Source of the DNA: Microbacterium sp. AB
GTDB lineage: Bacteria > Actinomycetota > Actinomycetes > Actinomycetales > Microbacteriaceae
DNA: 64,000 nt
Assembly: GCF_032878875.1 (NCBI RefSeq)
Contig: NZ_CP118157.1
Location: forward strand, 2,046,001-2,110,000
Direction of reading: 5' to 3'
In this document: in pieces, positions 51,291 through 61,239 of the stretch
How the letters are laid out: every line of letters begins with the position of its first letter
How positions within the stretch are numbered: the stretch's first letter is position 1
Notes under the pieces: model-generated
What the model saw: the letters and a program-made list of their open reading frames with translations, nothing else
The model's database searches: none
What the model was told of the DNA's origin: nothing
Program-made: the position numbers and the translations under genes

Positions 51291-52145
51291 TCAGGACGCC
51301 TTCTTCGACGCCTTCCCCCGGGGCTTCGCGGCCGCCGGAGTCTCGCCCTCTCCGCCGCCCCGCTCCGCCCGCGAGCGCTCGATGCTCGCCCGCAGCGCCT
51401 CCATGAGGTCGATGACCTCGCCGTCCGTCTCGGGCTCCGCCCCGAAGGTCGCCTCGATGTCGACCGCGTCGCCCTGGTCGAGCTTGGCCTCGATGAGCGT
51501 GCGCAGCTCCTTCTGATACTCGTCCACGAACGACTCCGGGTCGAAGTCGCTCGAATAGCTCTCCACGAGGCTCGCCGACAGCTCGAGCTCCTTCTTGCTG
51601 ATCTTCACCGGCCCCTCGAGCGCGGGGAACGAGACCTGCCGCACCTCGTCGGCCCACAGCAGCGTCTGCAGCATGAGGACGTCGCCCCGCACGCGCAGCG
51701 CGGCCAGACGCGTCTTCTGCCGCAGTGAGAACCGCACGATGGCCGTGCGCTCCGTGCGCTCGAGGGTCTCACGCAGCAGCGCGTACGACTTGGGCGAGGC
51801 GGAGTCGGGCTCGAGGAAGTACGCACGGTCGAACGTGATGGGGTCGACCTGCTCGCTCGGCACGAACTCGACCACCTCGATCTCGCGGCTGCGCTCGGAC
51901 GGCAGCGACCTCAGGTCCTCGCCGGTGAGGACGACGGTCTGCTCGCCGTCGTCGTAGGCGCGCTCGATGTCGCGGTAGGCGACCACCTCGCCGCACACCT
52001 CGCACCGGCGCTGGTAGCGGATGCGTCCGCCGTCCGCGGCGTGCACCTGATGCAGCGGCACGTCGTGATCCTCGGTCGCGGCGTAGACCTTGACCGGCAC
52101 GTTGACGAGGCCGAAGCTCAGCGCGCCCTTCCAGATCGATCTCAT
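51291..52145 (-). CDS. ku: Non-homologous end joining protein Ku
   Basis: 284 residues starting MRSIWKGALSFGLVNVPVKVY, the invariant bacterial Ku N-terminus. The core DNA-ring region is present (YRDIERAYDDGEQTVVLTGEDL, CEVCGEVV), followed by a lysine-rich tail (PRGKASKKAS) that binds DNA. Homodimeric Ku loads on DNA ends and recruits LigD. ATG 52145 was chosen; upstream codons lack homology. It is divergent from ligD, 76 bp apart. Confidence 0.95.
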   Translation of the reverse strand: MRSIWKGALSFGLVNVPVKVYAATEDHDVPLHQVHAADGGRIRYQRRCEVCGEVVAYRDIERAYDDGEQTVVLTGEDLRSLPSERSREIEVVEFVPSEQVDPITFDRAYFLEPDSASPKSYALLRETLERTERTAIVRFSLRQKTRLAALRVRGDVLMLQTLLWADEVRQVSFPALEGPVKISKKELELSASLVESYSSDFDPESFVDEYQKELRTLIEAKLDQGDAVDIEATFGAEPETDGEVIDLMEALRASIERSRAERGGGEGETPAAAKPRGKASKKAS

Positions 52146-52221
52146 GCGACCAGTGAAGCGCGTGACCGGCGCCGCGACCAGGGGTTGACGGCGCGCGACG
52201 GCACCCGCATACCCTGGGCGC

Positions 52222-54594
52222 ATGGCCACGGGGCAGCAGACGGTGGAGGTGTCGGGACGCCGCCTGCGCGTGTCCCGCCTCGACCGCGTGCTCTATCCCG
52301 AGTCGGGCACGACGAAGGCCGACGTGATCGGCTACTACACCCGCGTCGCGCCGCTCCTGCTCCCCCATGTCGCAGGTCGCCCCGTCACGCGGAAGCGGTG
52401 GGTGGACGGCGTCGGCACGGCGGGCGCTCCCGCGGAGGCGTTCTTCGCGAAGGCGCTCGAGGCCGGAGCGCCGAGCTGGATCCCGAGGGGCCGCATCGTC
52501 CATGGCACGGGACCGAAGGAGTATCCGCTCGTCGACGAGGTCGCCGCCCTCGTCTACCTCGCCCAGGTCGCGAGCCTCGAGCTGCACGTGCCGCAGTGGC
52601 GGTTCGACGCTGACGGCGCGCAGGGCCCCGCCGACCGGCTCGTGCTCGACCTCGACCCCGGCGCGGGCGTCGGTCTCGCGGAGTGCGCGGAGGTGGCCCG
52701 GCTCGTGCGCCCGATCCTCGCCGGGATGGGGCTCGAGCCGTTCCCCGTGACGAGCGGCAGCAAGGGCATCCACCTGTACGCCGCGCTGCCTCAGCCGCTC
52801 CCGAGCGACCGCGCGTCGGCCCTCGCGCATGAGCTCGCCCGCGCGCTCGAGGCCGACCATCCCGACCTCGTCGTCAGCGCGATGAGGAAGGACGCGCGCG
52901 CCGGGCGGGTGCTCGTGGACTGGAGCCAGAACAACGGCAAGAAGACGACGATCGCGCCCTACTCCCTCCGCGGCCGCGCGAGGCCGTGGGCAGCCGTCCC
53001 CCGCACGTGGGAGGAGCTCGACGATCCGGGGCTCCGCCAGCTCGAGCTCGACGAGGTGCTCGGGCGCACAGAGGCCCTCGGCGATCCCCTCGCCCCCGTC
53101 GACGCGCCGTCCGACGTCGACCCGCTCGGCTCGTATCGCGCCAGGCGCGCGGCGGCGCGGACCCCGGAACCCGTGCCGGAGCCCGATCGGCCCGGCACGA
53201 CGTCGGATGGACTCCCCCGCTTCGTGATCCACGAGCACCATGCATCGCGGCTGCACTGGGACCTGCGACTCGAGCACGACGGCGTCCTCGTGAGCTGGGC
53301 CGTCCCGAAGGGGATCCCCGAGACCGTCGAGCGCAACCATCTCGCGGTGCAGACCGAGAACCATCCGCTCGCCTACGCCGACTTCCACGGCACCATCCCG
53401 CAGGGCGAGTACGGCGCCGGCACGATGACGATCTGGGACGCCGGCACCTACGAGGCGGAGAAATGGCGCGATGCGGAGGTCATCGTCACGTTGCGCGGGC
53501 GACCGGGGGGACCGATCCGCGACGCGCGCATCGCGCTCATCCGCACGGACGGCGCCGGCGAGAGGTCGTCGTGGCTGCTGCACCGCACGAAGCGGCAGCC
53601 GGCGACGCACGACGGACAGCGTGGACGGCCGCCGCGACCCGCCCCGATGCTCGCGACGCACGGCACGCCGGGTCTCGCCCGCGCCCTCTCGACGCCGCCC
53701 TGGGTCGAGTTCAAGTGGGACGGCGTGCGCGCGCTCGGCGAGTGGCGCGGCGGGGCCCTCCGGCTCTTCGCGCGTTCCGGGTCGGAGATCACGGTCCGCT
53801 ATCCGGAGCTCTCGGAACCGGCGCGCGCGCATCTCGACGCCTGGGACGCGGTCGTCGACGGCGAGATCGTCGCGCTCGACGACCGGGGCCGCCCGAGCTT
53901 CTCCCTCCTCCAGCGGAGGATGCACCTGGAGCGGCCGGAGGACATCGCCCGCGAGCGGAGCCGCGTGCCCGTCCTGCTCTACCTCTTCGACCTGCTGCGG
54001 CTCGACGGCCGCGACCTCACGCCGCTCCCCCTGCGCGAGCGCCGCCGTCTGCTCGAGCAGGCGACGGCCGACGCGGGTCGAGCGGTCGTCGTCCCTCCCG
54101 TCTCCGACGACGTGGACGCCGCGCTCGGCGCCGCGGAGGAGCACGGTCTCGAGGGGATCGTCGCGAAGCGCGCCGACTCCCCCTATCGCGGCGGCGAACG
54201 GAGCGAGGACTGGCTGAAGGTCACGCTCGTCCGGACGCAGGAGGTCGTGATCGGAGGATTCCGCCGAGGGAACGGCTGGCGGACGTCCACGTTCGGGTCT
54301 CTGCTGCTGGGCGTTCCCGGCCCGGACGGGCTCGCCTACGTCGGACGCGTGGGCACGGGGCTCGACGACCGCGAGCTGCGGCATCTGCGGGAGACCCTCC
54401 GGACGCGCGAGACCGGCGAGCCCGCCCTCGTCGGCGTGCCGCCGGAGGACGCCCACGACGCGACCTGGGTGCGCCCGGAGCTCGTCGGCGAGGTGGAGTT
54501 CGCCGCGTGGACGCCCGGCGGCAGGCTGCGGCACGCACGCTGGCGCGGCCTGCGTCCGGACAAGTCCCCGCCGGAGGTCCGCCGCGAGTCGTGA
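52222..54594 (+). CDS. ligD: Multidomain DNA ligase D (polymerase, phosphoesterase, ligase)
   Basis: 790 residues in the order POL-PE-LIG. The primase-like polymerase (about 1-290) has DRLVLDLDPGAG as the DxD metal site. The 3'-phosphoesterase (about 325-450) has HEHHASRLHWDLRLEHDG and ADFHGTIPQGEYGAG. The ATP-dependent ligase (about 480-790) has VEFKWDGVRALGEW with K498 as the adenylated lysine and DGEIVALDDRGRPSF. It repairs double-strand breaks with Ku. The gene runs without frameshift from ATG 52222. Confidence 0.96.
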   Translation: MATGQQTVEVSGRRLRVSRLDRVLYPESGTTKADVIGYYTRVAPLLLPHVAGRPVTRKRWVDGVGTAGAPAEAFFAKALEAGAPSWIPRGRIVHGTGPKEYPLVDEVAALVYLAQVASLELHVPQWRFDADGAQGPADRLVLDLDPGAGVGLAECAEVARLVRPILAGMGLEPFPVTSGSKGIHLYAALPQPLPSDRASALAHELARALEADHPDLVVSAMRKDARAGRVLVDWSQNNGKKTTIAPYSLRGRARPWAAVPRTWEELDDPGLRQLELDEVLGRTEALGDPLAPVDAPSDVDPLGSYRARRAAARTPEPVPEPDRPGTTSDGLPRFVIHEHHASRLHWDLRLEHDGVLVSWAVPKGIPETVERNHLAVQTENHPLAYADFHGTIPQGEYGAGTMTIWDAGTYEAEKWRDAEVIVTLRGRPGGPIRDARIALIRTDGAGERSSWLLHRTKRQPATHDGQRGRPPRPAPMLATHGTPGLARALSTPPWVEFKWDGVRALGEWRGGALRLFARSGSEITVRYPELSEPARAHLDAWDAVVDGEIVALDDRGRPSFSLLQRRMHLERPEDIARERSRVPVLLYLFDLLRLDGRDLTPLPLRERRRLLEQATADAGRAVVVPPVSDDVDAALGAAEEHGLEGIVAKRADSPYRGGERSEDWLKVTLVRTQEVVIGGFRRGNGWRTSTFGSLLLGVPGPDGLAYVGRVGTGLDDRELRHLRETLRTRETGEPALVGVPPEDAHDATWVRPELVGEVEFAAWTPGGRLRHARWRGLRPDKSPPEVRRES

Positions 54595-54794
54595 TCCGCG
54601 TCAGCGATGTGCGACGTCGCGGTCGGCGTGTCCCGCCGGCTCGATCGGGAACGTCGAGCGCGACGTCGAAGTGTTCGGCGAGGCACTCCCGCAGGCCGTT
54701 CGGGATCGCCCCGGCCCGCGCCTCGTCGCGCGAGGATGACGACGGCCGCGACAGGGGATGGGGCGCCGCCGGCCGGGAACGGGTCCGGTTCTCG

Positions 54795-55391
54795 TCACAG
54801 CGCCGTCAGCAGCGGCCCGAGCCGCTCGAACGCGCGTGCGCGATGCGAGACGGCGTTCTTCTCCTCGGCCGTCCACTCCCCGACCGTCCGCTCGTCCGCG
54901 GGATCCTGGCCCTCCGGGACGAAGACGGGGTCGTACCCGAAGCCGCCGTCGCCGCGGGGCTCGAGCGCGATGCGTCCCGGCCAGACGCCCTCCACCGTGT
55001 GCTCGTCGCCCTCGGGGGTGACGAGCGCGATGGTCGAGGCGTAGTGCGCCGAACGATGCGGGTCGGTGATGTCGGCGATCTGGTCCAGCAGCAGGGCGAC
55101 GTTCGCGGCGTCGTCCTTCGCGTGTCCCGCCCAGTAGGCGGAGAACACCCCGGGAGACCCTCCCAGGACGTCGACGCACACGCCGGAGTCGTCGGCGAGC
55201 GCGGGCAGGCCCGTGTGGGCGGCGGCCGCACGCGCCTTGACGAGCGCGTTCTCGGCGAACGTCGTGCCGTCCTCGACGGGTTCGGGGCCGCCGTAGGAGA
55301 CCACCTCGAGGTCGGGGCGCGTCAGCGCGACGATCGCCTGGAACTCCGCCACCTTGTGGGCGTTGTGCGTCGCGAGGACGATCTGCGCCAT
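54795..55391 (-). CDS. rdgB: RdgB/HAM1 family non-canonical purine NTP pyrophosphatase
   Basis: 198 residues. LATHNAHKVAEF is the substrate-binding SGNxxK-like N-terminus, ADDSGVCVDVLGGSPGVFSAYWAG is the DDSG signature, and DGGFGYDPVF and SHRARAFERL complete the site. It hydrolyses ITP, dITP and XTP to keep them out of nucleic acids. It lies 2 bp downstream of rph on the same strand. The 200 bp between its stop and ligD hold no gene that I can support. Confidence 0.94.
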   Translation of the reverse strand: MAQIVLATHNAHKVAEFQAIVALTRPDLEVVSYGGPEPVEDGTTFAENALVKARAAAAHTGLPALADDSGVCVDVLGGSPGVFSAYWAGHAKDDAANVALLLDQIADITDPHRSAHYASTIALVTPEGDEHTVEGVWPGRIALEPRGDGGFGYDPVFVPEGQDPADERTVGEWTAEEKNAVSHRARAFERLGPLLTAL

Positions 55392-55393
55392 CC

Positions 55394-56128
55394 TCAGCCC
55401 TCCTGGCCGAGCGCCGCGAGCTGGTGCGAGCGCAGCTGGGCGCAGCCGTCGACGCCGAGCTCCAGGAGCGCGTCGAGCTCGCGCTTGTCGAACGGGGCGC
55501 CCTCGGCGGTCCCCTGCACCTCGACGAAGAGCCCGCGGCCCGTGACCACGATGTTCATGTCGGTCTCGGCGCGCGAGTCCTCGACGTAGGGCAGGTCGAG
55601 CATGGGCACGCCGTCGATGATGCCGGCCGACACCGCGGCCACGGAGTCCGTCAGCACCTGCGACCTCTGCGCGACGAACTTCTTCTCGCGGCCCCACTCG
55701 ATCGCGTCGGCGAGCGCGACGTACGCCCCCGTGATCGCGGCGGTGCGGGTGCCGCCGTCGGCCTGCAGGACGTCGCAGTCGATGACGATCGTGTTCTCGC
55801 CCAGCGCCCGGGTGTCGACCACCGCGCGCAGGGCACGACCGATCAGACGCGAGATCTCGTGCGTGCGTCCGCCGATCCTCCCCTTCACGCTCTCGCGCTG
55901 GTTGCGCTCGTTCGTCGCGCGCGGGAGCATCGCGTACTCCGCCGTGACCCAGCCCCTGCCCTTCCCCGTGAGCCAGCGCGGCACGCCGTTCGTGAAGGAC
56001 GCGGTGCAGAGCACCTTCGTCTCGCCGAAGCTGATGAGGGCGGAGCCCTCCGCCTGGCCGCTCCAGCCGCGCTCGATCGCGATGGGCCGGAGCTGGTCGG
56101 GGGTGCGGCCGTCCGCGCGCTGCGTCAT
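55394..56128 (-). CDS. rph: Ribonuclease PH
   Basis: 244 residues. [19 protein letters not shown] is the family start, [23 protein letters not shown] and [24 protein letters not shown] hold the phosphate-binding and catalytic residues. It trims tRNA 3' ends by phosphorolysis. ATG 56128 is 13 bp downstream of the murI stop. The murI-rph-rdgB order is common in actinobacteria. Confidence 0.95.
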   Translation of the reverse strand: MTQRADGRTPDQLRPIAIERGWSGQAEGSALISFGETKVLCTASFTNGVPRWLTGKGRGWVTAEYAMLPRATNERNQRESVKGRIGGRTHEISRLIGRALRAVVDTRALGENTIVIDCDVLQADGGTRTAAITGAYVALADAIEWGREKKFVAQRSQVLTDSVAAVSAGIIDGVPMLDLPYVEDSRAETDMNIVVTGRGLFVEVQGTAEGAPFDKRELDALLELGVDGCAQLRSHQLAALGQEG

Positions 56129-56141
56129 GGGTTCCTCGTCT

Positions 56142-56960
56142 CTATCGTGGAAGGTCGATGGCGCCCGTGCGCACGAGGCGCACGTCGCGCACCTCGCGCC
56201 CGAGCAGCCGGTTCGCGAGGCTCGTGAAGGTCGCCGTGTCGGCCCCCGTGGCCTCGTAGGTGTGAGCGGGCGTCGCATCGCGGTCGGCCAGCAGATCTCC
56301 CGAGACGAGCTGGCGGTAGACGTCCTTGGCCGTCTCGGTGTCGCTCGACACGAGCGACACGCCGTCGCCCATGAGGTATCCGATGGCCCCCTTCAGGAAC
56401 GGGTAGTGCGTGCACCCGAGGACGAGCGTGTCGACGCCGGCATCGCGCAACGGCGAGAGGTACTCCTCGGCGGCCCGGAGCAGCTCGGGCGAGTCCGTGA
56501 CGCCGGCCTCGACGAACTCCACGAACCGCGGGCAGGCGGCGGCGAACACCTCGATGCCGGGGTTCACGCCGAGCATGTCCTGATAGGCGCCCGATCCGAT
56601 CGTGCCCTCCGTGCCGATCACACCGATGCGCCCGCTGCGCGTGGCGGCCATCGCCTTCCGCACGGCGGGGCCGATGACCTCCACCACGGGCACGTCGTAG
56701 CGCTCGCGCGCGTCGCGCAGCATCGCCGCCGAGGCGGTGTTGCACGCGATCACGAGCATCTTCACGCCCTGCTCCACGAGCGTGTCGAGGACCTCGAGCG
56801 AATAGCGCCGGACGTCGGCGATGGGCTTGGGGCCGTACGGCGAGTGCAGCGTGTCGCCGATGTAGACCATCGACTCCCGGGGGAGCTGGTCGCCGATCGC
56901 ACGGGCCACCGTGAGGCCGCCGACTCCCGAGTCGAAGATCCCGATCGGCGCGTTGTCCAC
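56142..56960 (-). CDS. murI: Glutamate racemase
   Basis: 272 residues. [16 protein letters not shown] is the N-terminal signature, and the two catalytic cysteines are in IACNTASA and [10 protein letters not shown]. It makes D-glutamate for peptidoglycan. GTG 56960 is the start. It is divergent from pncB with a 59-bp gap. Confidence 0.95.
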   Translation of the reverse strand: MDNAPIGIFDSGVGGLTVARAIGDQLPRESMVYIGDTLHSPYGPKPIADVRRYSLEVLDTLVEQGVKMLVIACNTASAAMLRDARERYDVPVVEVIGPAVRKAMAATRSGRIGVIGTEGTIGSGAYQDMLGVNPGIEVFAAACPRFVEFVEAGVTDSPELLRAAEEYLSPLRDAGVDTLVLGCTHYPFLKGAIGYLMGDGVSLVSSDTETAKDVYRQLVSGDLLADRDATPAHTYEATGADTATFTSLANRLLGREVRDVRLVRTGAIDLPR

Positions 56961-57019
56961 GATGACCCAGCCTACCCGCCGTCGCCGGGAGGCATCCCCG
57001 CGCCGGTAGGCTGACCGCC

Positions 57020-58351
57020 ATGCGCGCCTCCACGGCCCTGATGACCGACCGATACGAACTGACCATGCTCGACGCCGCGCTGCGCGACGGGACGGCCGGC
57101 CGGAACTGCGTCTTCGAGCTCTTTGCCCGCCGGCTCTCCGGCGGACGGCGGTTCGGCGTCGTCGCGGGCACCGGAAGGCTGCTGAGCCTGCTGCGCGATT
57201 TCCGCTTCGGCGACGACGAGCTGCGCTTCCTCCGCGACGAGCGGGTCGTGAGCCCCGCAGCCGTCCGACATCTCGAGGACTACCGCTTCTCCGGCACCAT
57301 CACGGGCTACCGGGAGGGCGAGCTCTACTTCCCCGGCTCTCCCGTGCTCACGGTCGAAGGCTCCTTCGCGGACGCCGTGATCCTCGAGACGCTCGCGCTG
57401 AGCGTGATGAACCACGACTCGGCCGTCGCCACGGCGGCGTCCCGCATGAGCATCGCGGCGGGCGACCGGCCGCTGGCCGAGATGGGGTCGCGGCGGGCCG
57501 CCGAGCACTCCGCCGTGGCCGCGGCGCGAGCGGCGTTCATCGCGGGCTTCGGCGCGACGAGCAACCTCGAGGCGGGACGCCTGTGGGGGATCCCCACGAT
57601 GGGCACGGCGGCCCACGCCTGGACGCTCCTCCACGACACGGAAGAGGGCGCCTTCCGATCGCAGATCGACGCGCTCGGCACCGGCACGACGCTCCTCGTC
57701 GACACGTACGACATCGCCCGCGGGGTGGAGCTGGCCGTCCGGGTCGCCGGCACCGGGCTGGGCGGCGTGCGCATCGACTCGGGGGACCTGCCGATCGTGG
57801 CGGCCGACGTGCGCTCGCAGCTCGACGCGCTCGGCGCGACCGGGACGAGGATCACCGTCACGAGCGATCTCGACGAGTACGCGATCGCCGCCCTCGCCGC
57901 GTCGCCCGTCGACGCCTACGGCGTGGGGACGTCGGTCGTCACGGGATCCGGCTATCCGACGGCCGGCATGGTGTACAAGCTCGTCGCGCGCCAGGGCGCG
58001 GACGGCGGATGGGTGGCGGTCTCGAAGAAGGCCGAGGGCAAGAACTCTCAGGGCGGCCGCAAGAGCGCGTTCCGCCGTCTCGTGCGCGGCGTCGCGCGCG
58101 AGGAGCTCGTCGAGATCGCGGACGGCTTCGAGATCTCCGCCGATCCGGGCGACATCGCGGATTCCCGCCCGCTGCAGGTCACGCTCGTCGACCACGGCGC
58201 CATCGACGCCGCGCACGAGGGCCCGCAGGGCGTCCGGACGGCGCGCGCGCATCATCTCCGCGTGCGCGAGGAGCTTCCCGTGCGCGCGCTGGCGCTCAGC
58301 AAGTCCGATCCGGCGATCCCCACCGTCTTCTCCGATGCGGGAAGGCGCTGA
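57020..58351 (+). CDS. pncB: Nicotinate phosphoribosyltransferase
   Basis: 443 residues. [22 protein letters not shown] is the family start. [33 protein letters not shown] spans the substrate site, and GVRIDSGDL with [14 protein letters not shown] bind phosphoribosyl groups. It makes nicotinate mononucleotide in NAD salvage. The ATG at 57020 agrees with the family start. Confidence 0.95.
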   Translation: MRASTALMTDRYELTMLDAALRDGTAGRNCVFELFARRLSGGRRFGVVAGTGRLLSLLRDFRFGDDELRFLRDERVVSPAAVRHLEDYRFSGTITGYREGELYFPGSPVLTVEGSFADAVILETLALSVMNHDSAVATAASRMSIAAGDRPLAEMGSRRAAEHSAVAAARAAFIAGFGATSNLEAGRLWGIPTMGTAAHAWTLLHDTEEGAFRSQIDALGTGTTLLVDTYDIARGVELAVRVAGTGLGGVRIDSGDLPIVAADVRSQLDALGATGTRITVTSDLDEYAIAALAASPVDAYGVGTSVVTGSGYPTAGMVYKLVARQGADGGWVAVSKKAEGKNSQGGRKSAFRRLVRGVAREELVEIADGFEISADPGDIADSRPLQVTLVDHGAIDAAHEGPQGVRTARAHHLRVREELPVRALALSKSDPAIPTVFSDAGRR

Positions 58352-58384
58352 CGGAAGGAAGCGGGGGCGTCGGCGCCCCCTGCC

Positions 58385-58651
58385 TCACTTCTGCAGCGAC
58401 TCGTAGATCTCCTTGCAGGTGGGGCACACGGGGAACTTCTCGGGGTCGCGCCCCGGGGTCCACTTCTTCCCGCACAGCGCACGCACCGGCTTGCCGGTGA
58501 TCGCCGACTCGAGGATCTTCTCCTTCTTGACGTAGTGCGAGAAGCGCTCGTGGTCTCCGGGCTCGATCGTCTCCTCGCGGATGAGCTCTTCGAGCTCGCG
58601 GTCGAGGAGCGCGGTGCCGCCCTCGTCGGGGCTGTCAAGCGGGGTGCTCAT
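58385..58651 (-). CDS. DUF3039 domain-containing protein
   Basis: 88 residues. The C-terminal half RALCGKKWTPGRDPEKFPVCPTCKEIYE has three cysteines in a C-x(18)-CPxC spacing that resembles a small zinc ribbon, and the N-terminal half has HERFSHYVKKEKI. It is a short actinobacterial conserved family of unknown function. It is convergent with pncB. Confidence 0.88.
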   Translation of the reverse strand: MSTPLDSPDEGGTALLDRELEELIREETIEPGDHERFSHYVKKEKILESAITGKPVRALCGKKWTPGRDPEKFPVCPTCKEIYESLQK

Positions 58652-58699
58652 GCCGTGAAGTCTAGCCGCGCTCCGCGGGGGCGTCGCGGGTCGGAGGAG

Positions 58700-60271
58700 T
58701 CACGTCGCGCCCGCGAACTCCATGAGTCGCGTGCCGCGCGCGTCGAACACCGCCGCGCCCACGGCGATCCCCGCGATCAGCACCCCGGCGCCCGTCCCGA
58801 GCCCCGTCCACAGCGCGGGCATCGCGTCGTGATGCCCCTCGCCGATGGCGAGCACGCCCAGCCACAGCGTCGGCGCGCTCAGGAGGAGCGCCCCCAGCAG
58901 CACGAGCGCCTGCGACCAGATGCCCGCCGAACCGCTGCGCTGCGGCTGCCGGAAGGGACCGTCGCCGGGTCGCGCGACCGAGTAGGGGGAGACCACCGAC
59001 GCGATGCTCGAGAGTCCGAACCCCGAGAGCAGCAGGGCGGCGGCGACGCCGATCAGGACGGGCAGGGTGTCCGCCCTGCCGTGGAGAAGAAGCGCGATCG
59101 GCACCGCGATCACGAGGATCGGCACCGACACGAGCACGACCGGAGCAAGCCGGCCGGCGCGGTCGGCGACCCCGCGCACGCCGCTCGCGATGTGCAGCCA
59201 CAGGGCGGAGGAGTCGTAGGCGAGGTCGTTGTGCGGAAGCCATCCGTAGAAGAGCGCGATGAGCGGGACCGGGAGGAGCGCGGCGACCTCGAGCGGCACA
59301 CCGGCGACGAGCAGGGGGACCACGGTGAGCACCCCCGCCACGGGGATGACGACGACGTTGGCCAGATAGCGGCTGTCGCGGAGCCAGTAGACGAGGCTGC
59401 GCGCGGCGATCGCGCCGGTCGCGGTGCCGGGGAGCACGGCGAACCATCCCAGGCCCGTCCCGCTGCGAACGGCCACCGGATGCTCGACGGTCGTGACGAG
59501 CCGGCGCACCGCGACCGCCCATGCCGCGACGGTCAGGGCGAGCGTCGCGACGCCCACGACGGCTCCGAGCCACGCTGCGGACCCGTCTCCCGTCCCGACC
59601 GCCGCCGGGATCCCGGACCACGCCCCGAACGGGGTGAAGACGAGAGCCCGCGCGACGCGCCCGAACGCCTGCGCCGTGCTCTCGCCCCACGAGCCGGCGA
59701 GCAGGATGGCCGCGGCGATGCCCGCGAGGACGACGGCGACGACGAATCCTCCGGCGAGCTCGATCCCGCGGCCGTCTCCGGCGGCGAGCAGCGCCCGCAG
59801 CGCCATCGCGACCCGCGCGAGGACGACGCAGGTGGCCGCGTGGGCGGCCGCTGCGGCCACGGCGACGGCGACGGGCACGTCCAGCGCCGTCCACGCGACG
59901 GCCGCGGCGACGTCGAAGGCGACCACCAGCCACGTGGGAACGCTGATGAGGCCCGACAGCAGCAGCGTCGCGGCGAGCGGACGCGGCTCGAGCCCCGCCG
60001 TCCGGAACCGCCGCGGATCGAGCGGATCGGTCGCCGCCGTCAGGAGCGGGACGACCATGAAGGCGATCGTGATGCCCGCTCCGGCGAGCACGAGCGCCGT
60101 GGCGGCCGTCTCCCGGGGCAGCGACGACAGCGCCGCCGTGCGCGCGAAGAGGAAGGCGCAGGCCGCCGCCAGCGCCACGGCGCCGGCGATGCGCGCGGCG
60201 GCCCTGCCCGCCGTCGCTCGGAACGCCCCCAGAAGGAGCGCCGCCCTCAGTCGGAGAACGTCTGCAACCAC
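58700..60271 (-). CDS. ABC exporter membrane protein, unknown substrate
   Basis: 523 residues with about 12 hydrophobic segments and no soluble domain. FRTAGLEPRPLAATLLLSGL and WLPHNDLAYDSSALWLHIASGV are the cytoplasmic loops most like those of actinobacterial ABC-2-type permeases. GTG at 60271 has GGAGGGG 5-6 nt upstream and overlaps the ATPase gene by 25 bp. With the ATPase it likely forms an exporter. Confidence 0.85.
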   Translation of the reverse strand: MVADVLRLRAALLLGAFRATAGRAAARIAGAVALAAACAFLFARTAALSSLPRETAATALVLAGAGITIAFMVVPLLTAATDPLDPRRFRTAGLEPRPLAATLLLSGLISVPTWLVVAFDVAAAVAWTALDVPVAVAVAAAAAHAATCVVLARVAMALRALLAAGDGRGIELAGGFVVAVVLAGIAAAILLAGSWGESTAQAFGRVARALVFTPFGAWSGIPAAVGTGDGSAAWLGAVVGVATLALTVAAWAVAVRRLVTTVEHPVAVRSGTGLGWFAVLPGTATGAIAARSLVYWLRDSRYLANVVVIPVAGVLTVVPLLVAGVPLEVAALLPVPLIALFYGWLPHNDLAYDSSALWLHIASGVRGVADRAGRLAPVVLVSVPILVIAVPIALLLHGRADTLPVLIGVAAALLLSGFGLSSIASVVSPYSVARPGDGPFRQPQRSGSAGIWSQALVLLGALLLSAPTLWLGVLAIGEGHHDAMPALWTGLGTGAGVLIAGIAVGAAVFDARGTRLMEFAGAT

Positions 60272-61041
60272 TCGAGCCCCTCCACCTCGCCGAGGCCTCC
60301 GGACAGCTCCACGAACCTCTGCTCGAGGGTGAGATCGCCCTTCACCTCGTGGACGGTCCCCTCCTCCAGGACCTGCCCGGCGACGAGCACGGCGACGCGG
60401 GTGCAGACCTGCTCGATGAGGTCCATCCCGTGGCTCGAGAGCAGGACGGCCCCGCCGCCGGCGACATAGGCGTCGAGGATCTCCAGGACCTTCGCGGCGG
60501 AAGCGGGGTCGACGGCCTCGAAGGGCTCGTCGAGGACGAGCAGCTGCGGCGAGTGGATCATGGCCGCCGCGAGCATGACCTTCTTCGTCATGCCGGCCGA
60601 GTAGTCCGACACGACGCGGCCGAGCGCGTCGTCGAGGCCCAGCGCCCCCGCGAGGTCCGCCGTGCGATCGGCCACGACGTCCGGCCTCATCCCGCGGAGC
60701 ATGCCCGTGTAGTGGAGCAGCTGTCGTCCCGTCAGGCGATCGAAGGTGCGCAGCCTGTCGGGCAGCACGCCCATGCGCTTCTTGGCCGCACGCGGCTCGG
60801 CTCTCAGGTCGACGTCTCCCACCCGGATCTCGCCGCGGTCGGGACGCAGCAGCCCCGCGATCATCGAGAGCGTCGTCGTCTTCCCCGCGCCGTTCGGCCC
60901 GAGGAGCCCGTAGTACATCCCCGCAGGCACCGTCAGGTCGATGCCTGCGACGGCATGTGTTCCGCCGTACGACTTCGAGACGCCCCGGAGCGTCAGCACG
61001 GGGATCCCCGGATCGGGGTCGGGAATCTCGGCGTCGGTCAC
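60247..61041 (-). CDS. ABC transporter ATP-binding protein
   Basis: 264 residues. Walker A is LGPNGAGKTTTL, the signature region is SDYSAGMTKKVMLAAA (SAGM in place of SGGQ), Walker B is LLVLDEPFEAVD, and the H-loop is SSHGMD. The SAGMxK form is typical of ABC-2 exporters rather than importers. It is transcribed before the permease at 58700-60271. Confidence 0.92.
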   Translation of the reverse strand: MTDAEIPDPDPGIPVLTLRGVSKSYGGTHAVAGIDLTVPAGMYYGLLGPNGAGKTTTLSMIAGLLRPDRGEIRVGDVDLRAEPRAAKKRMGVLPDRLRTFDRLTGRQLLHYTGMLRGMRPDVVADRTADLAGALGLDDALGRVVSDYSAGMTKKVMLAAAMIHSPQLLVLDEPFEAVDPASAAKVLEILDAYVAGGGAVLLSSHGMDLIEQVCTRVAVLVAGQVLEEGTVHEVKGDLTLEQRFVELSGGLGEVEGLEWLQTFSD

Positions 61042-61145
61042 CGACCCAACGTACCAAGGGAGCGCCCGATCCCCGCTGAGCGGTCACGATCGGATCACGA
61101 GTCGCCTGGCATGTGCTGGAAATCCTCCCGGCCAGAGCGGGCATT

Positions 61146-61175
61146 CTGACACATCGCGGCGCGGGCGGCTACCAT
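61146..61175 (+). promoter_or_regulatory. Promoter candidate for the nucleotidyltransferase gene
   Basis: CTGACA (61146-61151, 5 of 6 to the -35 consensus) and TACCAT (61170-61175) are separated by 18 bp. Transcription would start near 61182, about 58 nt before the ATG. Confidence 0.5.
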
Positions 61176-61239
61176 GGGCGAGGCACCTCATCGTGAATCT
61201 TCGATGAATCGGCCGTGAACCGAGCACCAGGAGATCAGC

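Noticed and set aside
51769..54534. A 921-codon minus-strand frame opposite ligD
   Set aside because: Antisense to a complete three-domain LigD; its sequence has no recognisable motifs and arises from G/C-rich third positions.
54595..54794. A small gene between ligD and rdgB
   Set aside because: Possible minus-strand frames here have no start with a ribosome binding site and no similarity I recognise; at most an old remnant.
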